Source of the DNA: CAYGZQ01 sp964354375 [NCBI: uncultured Planctomycetota bacterium]
Lineage (GTDB): Bacteria; JAJVIF01; JAPKYR01
Length of the DNA stretch: 41,690 nt
Direction: 5' to 3'
NCBI GenBank assembly: GCA_964354375.1
Contig: CAYGZQ010000035.1
Span: 1-41,690, forward strand
How positions within the stretch are numbered: position 1 is the stretch's first letter; every line of letters starts with the position of its first letter. The notes beneath the pieces were generated by a model. That model searched no databases. It saw only the letters and a list, made by a program, of their open reading frames with translations, and was not told the origin of the DNA. Both the position numbers and the translations under genes were made by a program. This document shows positions 32,063 to 40,293 of this stretch, in pieces.

Positions 32063-33553
32063 CTAGAAAGTCACCACTCCGGACGGCCAGAGCTCCGCGA
32101 GCCTTATGGCGACCGCAAGGGCCGCTTCCACAATAGGCGCATTACCGTGGACCGGAGCGCCGGCCTGGTTGAGCACGTATCCCACGTAGACGTAGTAATC
32201 CGAAATCGCGCCGTAGGGCGCCTGGCTCGTAATCAGACCCAGAAACCCGCCGATACGCACAGCTATCCATCTCCAGCCCTGCCGGAATCCCGACAGTGTC
32301 GAGCGGCGCCATCCGAGAAGCGCGAGTACGCACGCAACAGGCATAAACACAGGTAATCCGACCGGACGGCCCCCGGTCCACAGAAAAATATCGGTCCGCG
32401 CAACAAGCCGTTCGAGATAGGCGCGCTGCTCCTCCGCTCCGCCCTGCGCATATCCCAACTGCACCATCTCGAGCTTACCGCCGGTCAGCTCGATCGGCAG
32501 GACTCTCAGCTGCGGATCGATCCGGTCCAGCTCCCCGATCAGCCTCGCGTCATCGACCACGCCCCAGACGATGAGGGTCATGGCAAGGAGTCCGGTAATG
32601 AAGAGCAGGGTCGAGCCGCTCGGAATTCCGTTTGGCTTCTCGACTAGCCTCACCAACCCCGGAATCAGGAGGTGGGAAAGCCACAGGATGCCGTTCCATC
32701 CGATGAGGTCGTGCCAGACCAGTCTCATTAGCCCGCCGGTATCCATCGTTATGGGCTGCAGATCGATCCATTGCACAGGAAGCGGGCTTCCGAAAAACAA
32801 GTGGTTGCCGACCAGGCTCAGCAATATGACGAGAGCCGCGGATATCGCGAACGACACGGTGCAGAACGCCTGCCTTGCGGCGCTTATCCCGGAAGGGGGC
32901 GAGGCAATCAGCAGGAAGACGCCCCATACAACCCACAGCCATCCGGTGGGATGCGCAACACCCGCGAGTCCGCCAAGAAGGCCGGCCAGAACAAGAAGGC
33001 CGGCGGAGGGCTTCTTTTTTCCCTCCAGGACAAACGCGGCGGTCCAGCATCCGAGCGCCGCCACGGGCAGATAGACGGACACGACGCCGAACCATCCGAA
33101 CGCGAGCGATCCCGCCATCGCCGCCCATGCCGCCCAAATTCGCTTCGTTCCGTCCGGGCATCCGAAAAGCCCCGACAGCCGGAACAGGCCGCCAAAGAGA
33201 AGAATCGCCCAGGGAAGCACTCCGAGAAAATTGATCCAGCCCGAAAGCTTCGGGATATCCGCTCCGTCCAGAGGTCTTGCGACCGCGTCCCTGTAGAGCC
33301 TGCAGCTCAGCCCGTAGTAAAGCATCAAGGGAGGAGGGGTTCTGGGAACGTAGCTCGCGCCCACTCGAATCGCGTATGTCGGATGCACTCCCGCGCCGAC
33401 AAGCTCGGGAGAAAGCGCCCTTTCGCTGCCCTCCACCCATCCGATTGCGCTGGCAAGCGGGTACAGCTCGGCCGCGGTGTCGGGATGTCGATCGGCCAGC
33501 AGACCTGCCAGGGCCACGATTACCAGCAGGGAGATTGTGTAGGCTCGACGCAT
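32063..33553 (-). CDS. Polytopic membrane protein, possibly GT-C glycosyltransferase-like
   Basis: The 496-aa protein has a signal-like first helix, about ten hydrophobic segments and an early extracytoplasmic loop with PRTPPPLMLYYGL, which recalls the Pro-rich loop of GT-C lipid-linked sugar transferases (ArnT/PMT type). The catalytic acidic pair of that fold is not clear. It lies 18 bases downstream of a UbiA-family phosphoribosyltransferase, so using its lipid-linked pentose as a donor is a reasonable guess. I cannot assign a family from sequence alone. Confidence 0.5.
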   Translation of the reverse strand: MRRAYTISLLVIVALAGLLADRHPDTAAELYPLASAIGWVEGSERALSPELVGAGVHPTYAIRVGASYVPRTPPPLMLYYGLSCRLYRDAVARPLDGADIPKLSGWINFLGVLPWAILLFGGLFRLSGLFGCPDGTKRIWAAWAAMAGSLAFGWFGVVSVYLPVAALGCWTAAFVLEGKKKPSAGLLVLAGLLGGLAGVAHPTGWLWVVWGVFLLIASPPSGISAARQAFCTVSFAISAALVILLSLVGNHLFFGSPLPVQWIDLQPITMDTGGLMRLVWHDLIGWNGILWLSHLLIPGLVRLVEKPNGIPSGSTLLFITGLLAMTLIVWGVVDDARLIGELDRIDPQLRVLPIELTGGKLEMVQLGYAQGGAEEQRAYLERLVARTDIFLWTGGRPVGLPVFMPVACVLALLGWRRSTLSGFRQGWRWIAVRIGGFLGLITSQAPYGAISDYYVYVGYVLNQAGAPVHGNAPIVEAALAVAIRLAELWPSGVVTF

Positions 33554-33571
33554 GTGAGTTTCAATTGCGGT

Positions 33572-34537
33572 TCAGCCTTCCAGAGGCTGCTGAAACCCGG
33601 GCCACAGGAAAAGTATCGTCACAAAAATCGCCCAGAGGATTATGCAGATCATGAGGGGCCGGTCCCCGAGAAGCACTTCATCGGGGGCCTCGCCCGCATC
33701 GTGGTTGTGAATCAGAGAATGGTAACGGAAGATCCCATAGACGACGAACGGAATCGTCAGCATCAGACGGTTGTCATGATGTCCCGAGCCGGAGAAGGTG
33801 TAGAGCGAGTAACTCATCAGATTCACGCTGGCGGCGATTATGAGGAGCTGGTCGAGAAGGGGCACCGAATAGCCTGACAAGGCCGGACGTGCGGTGTTTC
33901 CTCCCGCGGCATCCCCAGCCGGCTCCACGGAGGCAAGCCTGACAAGCTCCTGCCTTCGCTTCCCCAGCGCGAGGTACAAAGCCAGCAGGCCGGTGCACAG
34001 AAGGAGCCAGGGAGAGATGATCACTTTGAGCGCGACTGCGCCCGCGACGGCTCTGAGGGTGAATCCCACTGAAAGAAAGAGCACGTCCAGAAGGGCCACG
34101 TTCCTGAACCACAGGGTGTAGACGAAGACGAGGATGAGGTAGCCGCCGACGGTGACGAGGAAGGGGTACATCATGCCGTCAAGATGCGTGGCGGATTCCG
34201 GGAGCTTGACATCGGTGAGGTCGAGCCAGAGGCCGCCCGCCACAACGACGAGGATCAGAACGATGGCGGCCGCGATCGCCGCAAGGATTCCAAGCCTGCC
34301 TGAGGCGATGGGGCGGTTTCGCTTTCGAGGATGGCTCCTGTCGTATTCGCGATCCTTGATGTCGTTTATCAGGTAGCCCGCTCCCGCCGCGAACGAGAAC
34401 AGGAAAAAAGCCAGCACAGCCCGCAGGATCAACTGGGGCATGAGAATCGCTCCGGGCACAAAGAACAGCGCCCCGAACACGAGGAAATTTTTTGTCCATT
34501 GCCTGGGTCTCAGGCTTTCAAGCAATGCGGCAAACAC
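33572..34537 (-). CDS. UbiA-family prenyltransferase, decaprenyl-phosphate phosphoribosyltransferase type
   Basis: The 321-aa integral membrane protein has the UbiA Asp-rich motif NDIKDREYDRSHP (58-70), followed by RPIASG (75-80), and about nine membrane helices. This spacing (NDxxDxxxDxxHPxKxxRP) is that of decaprenyl-phosphate phosphoribosyltransferase (Rv3806c type), which joins PRPP to polyprenyl phosphate to make the lipid-linked ribose precursor of arabinose sugars. A GTG at 34537 is the start. Its partner oxidoreductase pair (DprE1/DprE2) is not in the window. It forms a two-gene unit with the membrane protein downstream. Confidence 0.85.
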   Translation of the reverse strand: MFAALLESLRPRQWTKNFLVFGALFFVPGAILMPQLILRAVLAFFLFSFAAGAGYLINDIKDREYDRSHPRKRNRPIASGRLGILAAIAAAIVLILVVVAGGLWLDLTDVKLPESATHLDGMMYPFLVTVGGYLILVFVYTLWFRNVALLDVLFLSVGFTLRAVAGAVALKVIISPWLLLCTGLLALYLALGKRRQELVRLASVEPAGDAAGGNTARPALSGYSVPLLDQLLIIAASVNLMSYSLYTFSGSGHHDNRLMLTIPFVVYGIFRYHSLIHNHDAGEAPDEVLLGDRPLMICIILWAIFVTILFLWPGFQQPLEG

Positions 34538-34580
34538 AATCGCGACCCGTCCGCCGGTAACGCACGGACACGGTCAGCCT

Positions 34581-34609
34581 AGTATAGCCGATGCGGGATG
34601 CAACTGAAA
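34581..34609 (-). promoter_or_regulatory. Possible promoter of the UbiA-family gene
   Basis: TATACT (34581-34586) is a good -10 box, with TTTCAG 17 bases further upstream as a weak -35. The expected start is about 35 bases before the GTG at 34537. It lies next to the three 26-bp repeats. Confidence 0.35.
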
Positions 34610-34614
34610 CCCCC

Positions 34615-34692
34615 GTGCCGAGCACGTCTCGTGCTTCGGAGTGCCGAGCACGTCTCGTGCTTCGGAGTGCCGAGCACGTCTCGTGCTTCGGA
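34615..34692. repeat. Three perfect tandem copies of a 26-bp hairpin unit
   Basis: Each unit starts GTGCCGAGCACG and ends CGTGCTTCGGA, and the copies at 34615-34640, 34641-34666 and 34667-34692 are identical. Within each, CCGAGCACG and CGTGCTTCGG can pair with one bulged T around the loop TCT. The repeats lie between the UbiA-family gene and the SBBP lipoprotein, and no gene covers them. They are too close together for CRISPR, as there are no spacers. Confidence 0.85.
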
Positions 34693-34756
34693 CATGGAAG
34701 CCGATTCGTCCCGAATCGCGGCAAACAGACGAGACTCGACCTCCGTCCGATTCTAC

Positions 34757-37039
34757 TCACCAGTTCCCGTCAGGGGGGAACTTGCTGAGGAAAGCGTCCC
34801 AAAACCCATTCGATGTTTGGTTATCCACGCCGCTCCCGGGGTCGAAGTCAACCGTGCCTTCGAAGAAGCCTGTCACATACACGTTGCCTGATCCGTCAAC
34901 GGCAACGCCGCGACCATTGTCAATGCCGCTTCCGCCCCATGTTCGCGCCCATTGAAAGTCCCCCGAGGAATCGAACTTGCTGAGGAAAACGTCAGGGTGC
35001 CCATTCGTTGTATGGTAATCCACTCCGCTCCCGGGGTCAAAGTCAACTGTGCCTTCGAAGGCACCTGTCACATGCGCGTTGCCCGATCCGTCAACTGCGA
35101 CGCCGAGTGACCACTCAGTGTAGACGTAGTCGCAGCCGGCCCATGTGCGCGCCCATATGAAGGTCCCAGAGGAATCGAACTTGCTGAGGAAAACGTACCG
35201 GCCCCCATACGATGTATGGTTGTCCACGCCGCTGCCGGGATCAAAGTCGACTGAACCAAAGAACTCACCAGTCACATACGCGTTTCCTGATCCGTCAACA
35301 GCAACACCGTGGCCCAGATCGTATTCGCTTCCGCCCCATGTGCGTGCCCAGTTGAAGGCCCCTGATGAATCGAACTTGCTGAGGAAAACGTCGTACTCCC
35401 CATTCGATGCATGGTTATCCACGCCGCTCCCGGGATCAAAGTCAACTGTCCCATAGAAATAGCCTGTCACATACACGCTGCCTGATCCGTCCACTGCAAC
35501 ACCGTAGCCCTCGTCACGATAATATTCGTCGCTTCCGCCCCAAGTGCGCACCCATTTGAAGGACCCCGAGGAATCGAACCTGCTGAGGAAAACGTCGTCC
35601 TCCCCATTCGATGTATGGTTATCCACGCCGCTCCCGGGGTCAAAGTCAACTGTGCCATGGAACGCGCATGTCACATACACATTCCCTGATCCGTCACATG
35701 CAACACCGTGGCCCCAGTCATTGTAGCTTCCGCCCCATGTGCGCGCCCATTTGAAGGCCCCCGAGGAATCGAACTTACTCAGGAAAACGTCGATGTACCC
35801 ATTCGATGTATGGTTATCCACGCCGCTCCCGGGGTCAAAGTCAACTGTGCCTTTGAAAACGCCTGTCACATACCCGTTTCCTGATCCGTCAACTGCAACA
35901 CCGCGGCCCCACTCACGTTCAAAGCTTCCTCCCCATGTTCTTGCCCAACCTTGCTTGACCTCCGCCGGTGTGACGGTGAACCCGTCGATTACGCCGAGAT
36001 TCTGATCCGCGTTCGTGTCAATCACCCTCACCAAAGCTGGATAAGTCCCCGCAGTCGCTTCCAGCTCGTTTGTTATCATCCCGTTGAAAAGCCAGCTTTC
36101 CTCGCCCGTCTGGACTGAGAAAGCCAGCGTGACCTTCCCGGAGAAGAGCTCGGGAGCTTCGGCCGTCACCGACTTGATCGTATCGATGCCCTGATGATCG
36201 AAGACCTCGACATTGATGGGATTTTGGCTCATCCAGGAGGAATTGACATTGTATGGGAGATCGACGCTTACACGATACGCCTCCAAGCAGTTGGCTTCCG
36301 GTGGGAAATCCGTCAGCGGGTCAATGACGTTCTCGACAGGCTCCCAGCACGCGTCGACGGCGTAGCCGAAATGGATCGGCCCGGGAGGGGCGTAGATGCG
36401 CGCGGTTCTTGTCTCGGCACCTCCGGCTTCGAACATGCGTCGGGGGGCATCTTTTCGATACGCCACAAATGGATTCAAAGTCGCGCTCAAATCCCCGCCG
36501 GTGGCGTACTTGCCGGGGATGTACGCGAGCGCGGCGGGAAATGTCGGCGGATATTCGGTGGGATTGAAAAGAGGTGTATAGCCGTCGGGATTGAGCATCC
36601 GCGGAACCTCATCTCCCCAGGCGATCTTCCTCCCGCTGACGGGGAATGTGAAATCGGTCTGGGCGATGAAAATGCCCCGGACGTCGAAACCGGTGTATTT
36701 CAACAGTCCCGGAAAGGGATGAGTCACGGTTACATCCGCTTCAAGCTCATTCGGGCCGGACGGGTGAAGGTTGCCGATTGTCAGACACGTCTTGCACGGG
36801 GTCACCTCAAGCAAGCGGACGACGTTCAGGTGCATGTCTGCGCTTCGCCAGGGGATGACTTCAACGATCTGATGATCTGCGGAAATCCGCACATCCCACA
36901 GTCCCCAGACACAACGGTTGCCCGCGTCGGCCACTGCTTTGGCAACCGAAGGGGGCGGGGTGATCGGCTCATGTACGCCGGCACCTGCGCAGCCTATGAG
37001 GATCGCCGCGGCAAGCAAGATGGGAAAGACATTACGCAT
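34757..37039 (-). CDS. Lipoprotein with six SBBP beta-propeller repeats (760 aa)
   Basis: The signal ends LIGC (Cys17), so it is a lipoprotein. Residues ~40-170 hold a domain shared with the 921-aa neighbour (ADVTVTHPFPGL, GFDVRGIFI, NPDGYTPLFNPTE). From about residue 366 there are six ~64-residue repeats with WARTWGGS, GVAVDGSGNVYVTG, GTVDFDPGSGVDN and FLSKFDSSG, which are SBBP-type beta-propeller blades. Such proteins are exposed on the cell surface and bind ligands; the specific role is unknown. GGGAGG precedes the ATG. Possible promoter boxes (TACACT at 37081-37086 with TTCCGC 17 bases upstream) are weak. Confidence 0.75.
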   Translation of the reverse strand: MRNVFPILLAAAILIGCAGAGVHEPITPPPSVAKAVADAGNRCVWGLWDVRISADHQIVEVIPWRSADMHLNVVRLLEVTPCKTCLTIGNLHPSGPNELEADVTVTHPFPGLLKYTGFDVRGIFIAQTDFTFPVSGRKIAWGDEVPRMLNPDGYTPLFNPTEYPPTFPAALAYIPGKYATGGDLSATLNPFVAYRKDAPRRMFEAGGAETRTARIYAPPGPIHFGYAVDACWEPVENVIDPLTDFPPEANCLEAYRVSVDLPYNVNSSWMSQNPINVEVFDHQGIDTIKSVTAEAPELFSGKVTLAFSVQTGEESWLFNGMITNELEATAGTYPALVRVIDTNADQNLGVIDGFTVTPAEVKQGWARTWGGSFEREWGRGVAVDGSGNGYVTGVFKGTVDFDPGSGVDNHTSNGYIDVFLSKFDSSGAFKWARTWGGSYNDWGHGVACDGSGNVYVTCAFHGTVDFDPGSGVDNHTSNGEDDVFLSRFDSSGSFKWVRTWGGSDEYYRDEGYGVAVDGSGSVYVTGYFYGTVDFDPGSGVDNHASNGEYDVFLSKFDSSGAFNWARTWGGSEYDLGHGVAVDGSGNAYVTGEFFGSVDFDPGSGVDNHTSYGGRYVFLSKFDSSGTFIWARTWAGCDYVYTEWSLGVAVDGSGNAHVTGAFEGTVDFDPGSGVDYHTTNGHPDVFLSKFDSSGDFQWARTWGGSGIDNGRGVAVDGSGNVYVTGFFEGTVDFDPGSGVDNQTSNGFWDAFLSKFPPDGNW
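34775..35945 (-). repeat. Six ~195-bp DNA repeats coding the propeller blades
   Basis: The blades of the 760-aa lipoprotein are almost the same at DNA level over stretches such as TCGAACTTGCTGAGGAAAAC and GGTCAAAGTCAACTGT on the plus strand. Recombination between such copies would remove or add whole blades in frame. Confidence 0.7.
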
Positions 37040-37182
37040 ACCCTACCTCCCGCAAGGTAAGCGGATTGTGAGAATATACTAGTGTACCATGTCGGGAGCG
37101 CTCGCGGAACAGGCGGACGCTATGCGGGATCGGGAAGCGTTCGAGAGGTGCGAGGACCGGCCGGACCAGCCCGGAGCGCAAG

Positions 37183-37207
37183 AAAAAAGCCCCCCGAAGA
37201 GGGGGGC
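37183..37207 (-). terminator. Rho-independent terminator of the 921-aa lipoprotein gene
   Basis: A 7-bp stem (GCCCCCC at 37189-37195 with GGGGGGC at 37201-37207) and a 5-base loop are followed on the minus strand by six Ts (37183-37188). It lies about 35 bases after the stop at 37243 and before the promoter of the SBBP lipoprotein gene. Confidence 0.85.
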
Positions 37208-37242
37208 CATTGGTTTTCGTTCAGTTCAAATCCAGCAACTGC

Positions 37243-40008
37243 TCAGGTTCCCTTGGGGGTCAACAGGCCTACGATGGTCTCGCCCGCGGGGAGGTTGCCG
37301 TAGCAGCCCATGTCCTCGCCGCTCTTGCCGGTATCGATGCATGGCGAACCGGTATCGAGATGATAGTCATAAGGCGCGGTTGTGTTGTTGACGAACTTCG
37401 GATCCTGCGTGATGCAGCCGACGCCGGGACCCGTCCAGCCGTGGGCGGAATCCTGGACATTGTAGACATCCGTGTAGGTTGCCCCGATGTTGTACAGGTA
37501 GGTCCCGTAGTAGTAGGGCATCGTGTAGGTTCCGGTGAGGTTACTGATGATGTTGCTGTGGGCCTCGTACGTATATGCGCTTGCGCCGTAGTTATAAATG
37601 TACAGGCCGTAGATGTTCGTATACCAGTAATTCCACGCATGGTCTCCGTCGATCTCATCTATGACGTTGTTGCCGACCGTCAGCACGCTGTTGCAGCCGT
37701 AGAACATCATCGGATAAATGTACGTCTCATACGAGGGACCACAGTTCGGGGAGATGTGGTGGATCAGGTTGTTGTTGCACTTCGAGTTGGCCCACCAAGT
37801 GTCGCCGTAGATCAACTGCAGGTAGTTCACGGTATTGTTCTGGTTCGGCTGGATGTTCGTGATCTCATTCTGGGAGACATCATACGCGCCGCTGGAGCTA
37901 TAATAGGCATACACAAAGGTGAACTGGTTCCACGTGTTGTTGCAGTTGAGATCGGAGAACAGGTTGTTCTTGACAGTCAGGCTGTTGCCGCCATAGGTAT
38001 ATATACCGTTAAGATAATAGCAGACCGTCGTGCCCGTAAACCAGTTGTCGATGACCTGGAGGTTGTTGCAGTACTGCGCATAGATTATATAGTACTGGTA
38101 CGAGCTGCTGGGGAACTGGAGCTTGAAGCCCTGGATCTTAACGTCGTAGGTGTGGTCAAGATTCATCCCCTGACTCATGGTGTTGCTGAATGTGGCCCTT
38201 CCGACCGGAGTCGTGTGGAAACACCAGCTTCTCAGAGTGAAACCGGGCTGAGACGACTGGTTGATGACGTCCGTATAAGTGGCGGAGCCCTTATCGACGA
38301 TGATCTTCACACCGGACGCATGTCCGGACAGCGCCTGGTTGATGTTGCTGTACGGCTCGGTCAGCGTGCCGTTGTCAGGCGTGCTCGCAAAATCGGTATG
38401 GTTAGATACCCATTTGTCGCCTGCCACCCATACTTCGACGTCCAGCGGATCCGCCTCGACGGGCGCAGCGATTCCGTCACTGACTTCGCAATAGATGATG
38501 TACGGGACAGGTCCCTGAGTCCATCCGGCAATGTCGCCCCAGTCGATATCGATGGTTCCGTCGCCGTTGCCCGGGACACCATCGTAACCCTCGATCACAG
38601 TGCCACCTTCCTCCGTCACGATCCACGAGTAGCTCAGGACATCGCCGTCGGGATCGGTGGCGGTAACACTGTACTGCTCCGTCGTCCACTCGATCGGCTT
38701 GACCTCGCCGTCCACACCGCTGGTGATCGTCGGAGGCTGGTTGTAGGCCTTGTCAGCCACGTACAGATCGTGGCGGAAGAATGCCGCAAGAGGCGCACTT
38801 GGGGCTCCGCCGGGAGGGGTTAACGGGTTCGTGTAGTCCGTATCCTTCTCCTCACAAATCACCCAGAACTCATGCTTCACGGTGTTCGAGTTACCATTGA
38901 TGTTATCGGCCTCCAAAGCGAGGTGAAAAGGGTTGAAGGGAGGCGGATCGGGAAGCGGAACCGGCGTCATCTCTTCCACTGTGCACTCGTGCACTGCGCT
39001 CAACACCGTTGACTCGATAAAGATCTTGTAGTCCTCCACCGGGCCGACGGGAGTGCCTGCATCCCTGTCAAACACGTTGATGTCCAGCACCAGATTCCCG
39101 CCCTTATCAATGTCCGAAACGTAGTACAGTTCCGGCGTGACGGCTACGGTGATTCCGATAGGCTCGGGAGCGTTGGCCGGATGGGTGTCCTCATCGATCC
39201 AATTTGCCACAATTGCATACCCGAATTTGACGCCCGGGTTGGGGACGGGGAATCTGATGTAATAGTTCCTGGTGTTCTGGCTGCCGGCAGAGAAGACGCC
39301 GTGATCAGGGGTCGCCAGGAGGAAACTCCAAAGGTCGTCTTCAACATCGAGTCCGTCGGCGAAGTACTTGTAGGGATTCAAGGTCGCCGTTCCCTTAAAG
39401 CCGGGAGTGGCACACTTGCCGGCAGTATAGCCGAAGAGTCCGGGGATTTTGAACTCGGTCGGGTTGAACCAGCGAGTATAACCGTCGGGCATGCCGACCA
39501 AACCCGCGTGCGGGTCGTCGTAGCCACCTCCTTCGAAGTCATACATAACTTCATCTTCAACCTGCCCCAGGGAGTTATAGATTAGATTATCATCATATCC
39601 TGACATCTTTGAACCGTTGCCGATGAACACTCCGCGAACATCGTAACCGTTGTACTGAGGGAGCCCGGGGAAGGGGTGCCGGATCGCCACGTCGATGTCG
39701 ACATCGATGTAGTCGGGCGTAACAGGAGTACCGTTGATCGTAAACTGAAGATTCATGGCACTGCCGTTCACAAACTGAACGACGTTCGCCGAGAACATGG
39801 CATTGCGGTTGAGCACCGCCGTCGCGGTCTGCGTGGGGATGTCGATGTAGACATCGTAGTAACCCCACAGATGAGTCTGGGCCTGTCCGACATGGCTTGA
39901 AGATCCGGTGAGATCCGGGTCAGCGGTCGGCGCAGTCGGGTTTCCGCCGCCGCTCGAGCAGCCCATGGCAATAAGCAACGCCGCAAAGAGCACCGTCCAT
40001 CGATTCAT
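37243..40008 (-). CDS. Lipoprotein with shared N-domain and right-handed beta-helix (921 aa)
   Basis: The signal ends IAMGC (Cys17). The N-terminal domain (about 45-190) matches that of the SBBP lipoprotein (HPFPGL, YDVRGVFIG, PDGYTRWFNPTE). A middle region holds Ig-like/cadherin-like strands and GYDGVPGNGDGTIDID. The C-terminal third (~550-890) has many short Asn-rich strands (NNLQVIDNWF, SLTVKNNLFS) of a right-handed beta-helix, and it ends YDYHLDTGSPCIDTG and DMGCYGN. It is a surface protein, perhaps binding or cutting polysaccharide; no catalytic set is clear. AGGGAGGT precedes the ATG, and its own promoter and terminator surround it. Confidence 0.78.
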   Translation of the reverse strand: MNRWTVLFAALLIAMGCSSGGGNPTAPTADPDLTGSSSHVGQAQTHLWGYYDVYIDIPTQTATAVLNRNAMFSANVVQFVNGSAMNLQFTINGTPVTPDYIDVDIDVAIRHPFPGLPQYNGYDVRGVFIGNGSKMSGYDDNLIYNSLGQVEDEVMYDFEGGGYDDPHAGLVGMPDGYTRWFNPTEFKIPGLFGYTAGKCATPGFKGTATLNPYKYFADGLDVEDDLWSFLLATPDHGVFSAGSQNTRNYYIRFPVPNPGVKFGYAIVANWIDEDTHPANAPEPIGITVAVTPELYYVSDIDKGGNLVLDINVFDRDAGTPVGPVEDYKIFIESTVLSAVHECTVEEMTPVPLPDPPPFNPFHLALEADNINGNSNTVKHEFWVICEEKDTDYTNPLTPPGGAPSAPLAAFFRHDLYVADKAYNQPPTITSGVDGEVKPIEWTTEQYSVTATDPDGDVLSYSWIVTEEGGTVIEGYDGVPGNGDGTIDIDWGDIAGWTQGPVPYIIYCEVSDGIAAPVEADPLDVEVWVAGDKWVSNHTDFASTPDNGTLTEPYSNINQALSGHASGVKIIVDKGSATYTDVINQSSQPGFTLRSWCFHTTPVGRATFSNTMSQGMNLDHTYDVKIQGFKLQFPSSSYQYYIIYAQYCNNLQVIDNWFTGTTVCYYLNGIYTYGGNSLTVKNNLFSDLNCNNTWNQFTFVYAYYSSSGAYDVSQNEITNIQPNQNNTVNYLQLIYGDTWWANSKCNNNLIHHISPNCGPSYETYIYPMMFYGCNSVLTVGNNVIDEIDGDHAWNYWYTNIYGLYIYNYGASAYTYEAHSNIISNLTGTYTMPYYYGTYLYNIGATYTDVYNVQDSAHGWTGPGVGCITQDPKFVNNTTAPYDYHLDTGSPCIDTGKSGEDMGCYGNLPAGETIVGLLTPKGT

Positions 40009-40105
40009 ATTGACCTCCCTGAGACAATGAGGATGACTTCTTGTTCAGCAAACCCATCCAGATCGCGAAGGCGTACTGCACGAAACCCCGTGGAATTTTC
40101 ACGAC

Positions 40106-40134
40106 ATTATAAGACTCCAGATCAGCACTTGCAA
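40106..40134 (-). promoter_or_regulatory. sigma70-type promoter of the 921-aa lipoprotein gene
   Basis: TTGCAA (40129-40134), a spacer of exactly 17 bases, and a perfect TATAAT (40106-40111) lie on the minus strand. The expected start is near 40099, giving a leader of about 90 bases before the ATG at 40008. Confidence 0.65.
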
Positions 40135-40235
40135 CAGAGACTACGGTTTCCCTGCCCTCCTGTCCCTTATTCCTGCCCTCTCCCAAGGCATGGAACGAAG
40201 GGACATACTCAGGTGGCGGGATCAGACCGGGGCAC

Positions 40236-40261
40236 AAAAAAGCCCCCGCGAGCGCGGGGGC
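40236..40261 (-). terminator. Rho-independent terminator of the rightmost gene
   Basis: GCCCCCGCG (40242-40250) and CGCGGGGGC (40253-40261) form a 9-bp stem with a 2-base gap between the arms, so the innermost pair must open to make a loop. On the minus strand six Ts follow (40236-40241). It ends the beta-helix gene whose stop is at 40294. Confidence 0.85.
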
Positions 40262-40293
40262 GTTTCGTCGATTCAATCAGATACGGATCCGGA

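Noticed and set aside
34615-34692. CRISPR array
   Set aside because: The 26-bp units abut directly with no spacers and there are no cas genes.
37210-38823. 537-codon plus-strand open frame
   Set aside because: It lies antisense to the beta-helix lipoprotein and runs over its terminator; it shows no family features.
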